This document shows, piece after piece, positions 61,071-64,000 of a DNA stretch of 64,000 nucleotides. Made by a program: the position numbers and the translations under genes. This DNA is from JAFCUW01 sp049897565. GTDB taxonomy: Bacteria; Pseudomonadota; Gammaproteobacteria; Burkholderiales; Burkholderiaceae_D. The notes below the pieces were generated by a model, which saw only the letters and a program-made list of their open reading frames with translations, was not told where the DNA came from and made no database searches. Within the stretch, counting starts at the first letter, position 1, and each line of letters opens with the position of its first letter. The stretch spans positions 124,001-188,000 of the forward strand of contig NZ_JAFCWM010000006.1 of assembly GCF_049897565.1 (NCBI RefSeq), given 5' to 3'.

Positions 61071-63116
61071 ATGCTTGTGCACCTCGCCTCCGACTTCATC
61101 GCCTGCAGCGGCGCCTTGTGCGACGCGGTGCTGAGGTTGCGCGGCAAGGTTCTGCACGAAGAACTCGGCCGTATCGCGCGGTGCCTCTTGGCCAGCCCGT
61201 ACGGCGTGTTCGCACCGGCCAATAACGTCGGCATCGCGGAGGTCGAGGCCTTGCCGGCCGAAGTCGGACAATTGTGCCAGGAAGTTGCCAGCGACGGCAA
61301 TTATTTCGGCCTCTACACCGTCTTTGGCCGCAGCAGTTTCAGCGACCACGACCGCAATCTGCTGGCCAGCCTGGCCAAGCTGACCGCCAGCCTGCTGCAA
61401 GTGCATTCGCTGGCGCAGCGCTCCACGCATGCTTACGTGCAGGTCGAGGCGCAGCTTGCGCATCAGCTGCAGATTCTCGACCAGATCCAGGAATCGGTGC
61501 TCACGCTCGACCAGATGGGCTACATCACCAGCTGGAACAAGGGCGCCGAGCGCTTGTTCGGCTACAGCGACGTCGAAGCGATCGGCAACCACATCCTGTT
61601 CTTATATGTGGACGAAGAGGCCGGCCACGACGCCGGCTTTGCCGATGCGCACGGACGCATGATGGAAGTGCGCCGCCGCAAGAAATCCGGCGAAGTGTTC
61701 TGGGCCAGCATGACGCTGACGCCGCTGTGCGACGGCGCCGAGCAGCCGGTGGGCCTGATCGCCTACCTCAGCGACATCACCGAACGCAAGCAGGCCGAAG
61801 AGCGGCTGCATCACCTGGCCTATTACGACGCGCTGACCAGCCTGCCGAACCGCACGCTGCTGACCAAGCTGATCGACCAGGCGCTGATGGCGGCGCAGCG
61901 CAACTCGACGACCGGATGCGTGCTGTTTATCGACCTGAACCGCTTCAAGTGGATCAACGACACGCTGGGCCGGCGCATTGGCGACGAACTGCTGCGCCAG
62001 GTATCGCTGCGTTTCCGCGCGACGCTGCGCGATGAAGACATCGTCGCGCGCCTGTCCGGCGACGAATTCGTCGTCGGCCTGTTCGACATCCGCCAGCACT
62101 TTGAGGCGACGACGGTGGCGCAGAAGCTGCAGGCGTCGCTGCTCGAGCCGTTCCTGATCGAGGGCCACGACCTGCGGGTGGGCGCCAGCATCGGCATCAG
62201 TGTCTATCCGCAAGACGGCGGCGACGCCGAAACCTTGCTGCGGCTGGCCGACATCGCGATGGCGCGCGCCAAGCAGAGCCACGACGGCCTGGACGACAGC
62301 GTGGCCTTCTACAGCCTCGACATGAACCAGGGCATGCACGAGCGCATGCGCATCGAATCGGGCCTGCGGCACGCGCTCGGCCATGGCGAGCTGCTGCTGT
62401 ATTACCAGCCGAAGTTCCAGATCGAAGGCAATCGACTCGTCGGCGCCGAGGCACTGGTGCGCTGGCTGCACCCCGAGCGCGGACTGATACCGCCGGCCGA
62501 CTTCATCCCGCTGGCCGAAACCACCGGGCTGATCGTGCAAGTGGGCGAGTGGGTGCTGGAAGCGGCGTGCGCGCAGGCGGCGATCTGGCAGAGTGCCGGC
62601 GTGCCGCCGCTGCGCATCGCGATCAATGTATCGGCGCGCGAATTTACGGCCACCTTGCCGGGCCGGCTGGGGGCGACGCTGGCGCGCTACGGGCTGGATC
62701 CGTGCTGGCTGGAACTGGAGATCACCGAAAGCGCGCTGATGCACGACATCGAGCGCGTGATCGACATCATGGGGCAGATCAACGCGCTGGGCGTGACCTT
62801 GTCGCTGGACGATTTTGGCACCGGGTATTCGAGCTTGTCGTACCTGAAGCGGTTCCCGATTCATACGCTGAAGATCGACCGCTCGTTCACTACCGGGCTG
62901 CCGGGCGACGCCAGCGGCTGCGCGATTGCGACGACCATCATCAGCATCGGGCAGCAGCTCAAGCACAAGGTGATCGCGGAGGGCGTGGAGACGGTGGAGC
63001 AGCTGGAGTTCCTGCGTGCATCGGGCTGCGATGAAGTGCAGGGATACTTGTTCTCGCGGCCGCTGCCGGCCGACGCGTTCGAGACGGCGCTGCGGGAGAA
63101 CTGGCTGCTGGTCTGA
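61071..63116 (+). CDS. GAF-PAS-GGDEF-EAL c-di-GMP protein
   Basis: A 681-residue soluble protein with GAF (about 1-115), PAS (130-245), GGDEF (250-415) and EAL (430-680). The signature is SGDEF (329-333), a variant often still active, with an intact RxxD inhibitory site (Arg320-Asp323) at normal spacing. The EAL motif (460-462), DDFGTGYSS and AEGVET are intact, so phosphodiesterase activity is likely. It is translated directly after the EAL-HDOD gene with no gap, so the two probably work in one pathway. Confidence 0.93.
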   Translation: MLVHLASDFIACSGALCDAVLRLRGKVLHEELGRIARCLLASPYGVFAPANNVGIAEVEALPAEVGQLCQEVASDGNYFGLYTVFGRSSFSDHDRNLLASLAKLTASLLQVHSLAQRSTHAYVQVEAQLAHQLQILDQIQESVLTLDQMGYITSWNKGAERLFGYSDVEAIGNHILFLYVDEEAGHDAGFADAHGRMMEVRRRKKSGEVFWASMTLTPLCDGAEQPVGLIAYLSDITERKQAEERLHHLAYYDALTSLPNRTLLTKLIDQALMAAQRNSTTGCVLFIDLNRFKWINDTLGRRIGDELLRQVSLRFRATLRDEDIVARLSGDEFVVGLFDIRQHFEATTVAQKLQASLLEPFLIEGHDLRVGASIGISVYPQDGGDAETLLRLADIAMARAKQSHDGLDDSVAFYSLDMNQGMHERMRIESGLRHALGHGELLLYYQPKFQIEGNRLVGAEALVRWLHPERGLIPPADFIPLAETTGLIVQVGEWVLEAACAQAAIWQSAGVPPLRIAINVSAREFTATLPGRLGATLARYGLDPCWLELEITESALMHDIERVIDIMGQINALGVTLSLDDFGTGYSSLSYLKRFPIHTLKIDRSFTTGLPGDASGCAIATTIISIGQQLKHKVIAEGVETVEQLEFLRASGCDEVQGYLFSRPLPADAFETALRENWLLV

Positions 63117-63162
63117 GAGGCGAGGGCGCTTGGCGTCGCTATCGGCGGGGGGATGATTTATG

Positions 63163-63168
63163 TATAAT
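63163..63168 (+). promoter_or_regulatory. -10 element of the tRNA-Ser gene
   Basis: A perfect TATAAT lies 12 bp before the tRNA 5' end. No convincing -35 box is visible at the usual spacing. Confidence 0.55.
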
Positions 63169-63179
63169 GCGGGTCTGCA

Positions 63180-63269
63180 GGAAGCGTGGCCGAGCGGTTG
63201 AAGGCACCAGTCTTGAAAACTGGCGACGGTGTGAGCCGTTCGTGAGTTCGAATCTCACCGCTTCCGCCA
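63180..63269 (+). tRNA. tRNA-Ser (anticodon TGA)
   Basis: A 90-nt class-II tRNA with a long variable arm and encoded CCA. It begins GGAAGCGTGGCCGAGCGG, and the anticodon loop CTTGAAA (anticodon TGA) is closed by CCAGT/ACTGG. The T-arm GTTCGAATC and the acceptor pairing CGCTTCC follow. It reads UCN serine codons. Confidence 0.97.
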
Positions 63270-63279
63270 GCTCATCAGT

Positions 63280-63302
63280 AAGCTCCCCAAACGGGAGCTT
63301 TT
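63280..63302 (+). terminator. terminator after tRNA-Ser
   Basis: AAGCTCCC (63280-63287) pairs with GGGAGCTT (63293-63300) around a 5-nt loop. The T-run is short (TTTT including stem bases), so strength is moderate. Confidence 0.75.
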
Positions 63303-63505
63303 CCCAGCCTGCCGAACAAGGCCGAAGCGGCCCGTCGAGGCGTCTTGCTCGAGAAGCGTATCATCGAACGCTGGTGTGGGCGGAGTACTGCATGGTTCGA
63401 GTCGTATCTACTGATTGAACTTCCACGAGTAATTTCTGTTCATATATCACTTGCAGGCCCGTCCCAGCTTTGGATTTTTAGTCATCGTTCGACCTTACAA
63501 CCCAC

Positions 63506-64000
63506 TCATTTTTTCATCGCCCGGGCCGGCTTGGCTGCCTTCGCAGGTGCTGCCTTTTTCCGATTGGCTGGTACATCCATTTCGCCTGGATCCAAAAAAA
63601 GTAGCGTATCAACGTAAGATATAATGCGACTCAGATAATCCGGCGAGATTGCCTGCATCATTGCCAGCGAGCGCAGTACCAGCATGTGGGAATTGATCGG
63701 CCCGGCATTTATCGGCGCCTGTTTCATGGCCAGAGCCAGCTGTTTGTCGACGCTCAGTCTGGCCCAGGTAGCGCGTGATTCGCGCACTGTCTTCAGCTCG
63801 AGGGTGGAGGAGCCGTTTGCGGTCGAGTGCGATGTTGCATGTTGTACGGGCGGATGCCCCGGTGCACCGGTCAAGGCCGGTTCAAGTTGCGATACCAACT
63901 CATTCAATGCTGCACATTGCTCGCGTGCTTCCAGCGTGGCTAGAAAGTACCGTAAACCTCTGAAATCGTTGCCGGCGAACAGCCGCTGCAACTCGGTGTC
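63506..64000 (-). CDS. DUF2894 domain protein, 5' end beyond the window
   Basis: The C-terminal 164 residues of a protein whose start lies past the right edge; the frame remains open at 64000. The region with TWARLSVDKQLALAMKQAP, NAGPINSHMLVLRSLAMM and PDYLSRIISYVDTLLFLD matches what I recall of DUF2894, a family found near OmpA-like and DUF802/DUF3348 genes in betaproteobacteria. The tail is Lys/Ala-rich. The function is unknown. Confidence 0.75.
   Translation of the reverse strand, partial: DTELQRLFAGNDFRGLRYFLATLEAREQCAALNELVSQLEPALTGAPGHPPVQHATSHSTANGSSTLELKTVRESRATWARLSVDKQLALAMKQAPINAGPINSHMLVLRSLAMMQAISPDYLSRIISYVDTLLFLDPGEMDVPANRKKAAPAKAAKPARAMKK

Overview
The window is GC-rich chromosomal DNA from a betaproteobacterium. 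Gene content and order (glyA-nrdR, ribD-ribE, ribB-ribH-nusB, ubiD-ffs-dnaX-ybaB-recR, a complete tol-pal operon) and the style of the signalling genes point to Oxalobacteraceae, probably the Massilia/Duganella/Telluria group. That placement is inference from protein resemblance, not a computed phylogeny. I see no prophage, integrase, insertion sequence or CRISPR array. The window is core genome with accessory pieces set between conserved blocks.

Layout. 0.16-5.2 kb: NAD(P)H-hydrate repair (nnrD), a histidine phosphatase, a TcyP-like cystine symporter, a GNAT acetyltransferase, a REP-like inverted repeat pair and a LysR regulator. 5.3-12.3 kb: an RND efflux operon divergent from the LysR gene. 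It consists of a tiny membrane protein, a catalytically degenerate lipase-like protein, an adaptor, a pump and an outer-membrane channel, and resembles the ceo/bpe (LlpE) and mexEF-oprN operons. 12.5-17 kb: a small acidic protein, a MocR regulator and a four-gene unit (secreted protein, NIPSNAP, VOC, GST). 17.1-21.3 kb: a very large double-module hybrid histidine kinase. 21.7-27.1 kb: tRNA-Lys and the ybgC-tolQRAB-pal-cpoB operon, which couples outer-membrane constriction to division. 27.3-30.2 kb: ydfG, then glyA behind a ZTP (pfl) riboswitch, then nrdR. 30.4-35.6 kb: a minor pilin operon in which PilX and the PilY1 C-terminal domain form one reading frame. 35.6-42.7 kb: riboflavin genes and nusB, interrupted by a convergent M16 peptidase. 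42.8-49.3 kb: a lytic transglycosylase, ubiD, a cluster of 42-bp repeats with a 13-G tract, the 4.5S RNA gene and dnaX-ybaB-recR. 49.5-54.2 kb: a glycosyltransferase, a deacetylase, a lipoprotein and a penicillin-acylase-type amidase. 54.3-63.1 kb: a c-di-GMP signalling cluster (REC-PAS-GGDEF-EAL regulator with its hybrid kinase, then EAL/HDOD and GAF-PAS-GGDEF-EAL proteins). 63.2 kb to the end: tRNA-Ser and a truncated DUF2894 gene.

The most unusual items are the PilX-PilY1 fusion, whose PilY1 part lacks the usual calcium loop; the apparent pseudo-esterase in the efflux operon; the riboswitch with a legible switching hairpin before glyA; and the repeat cluster beside the SRP RNA gene.
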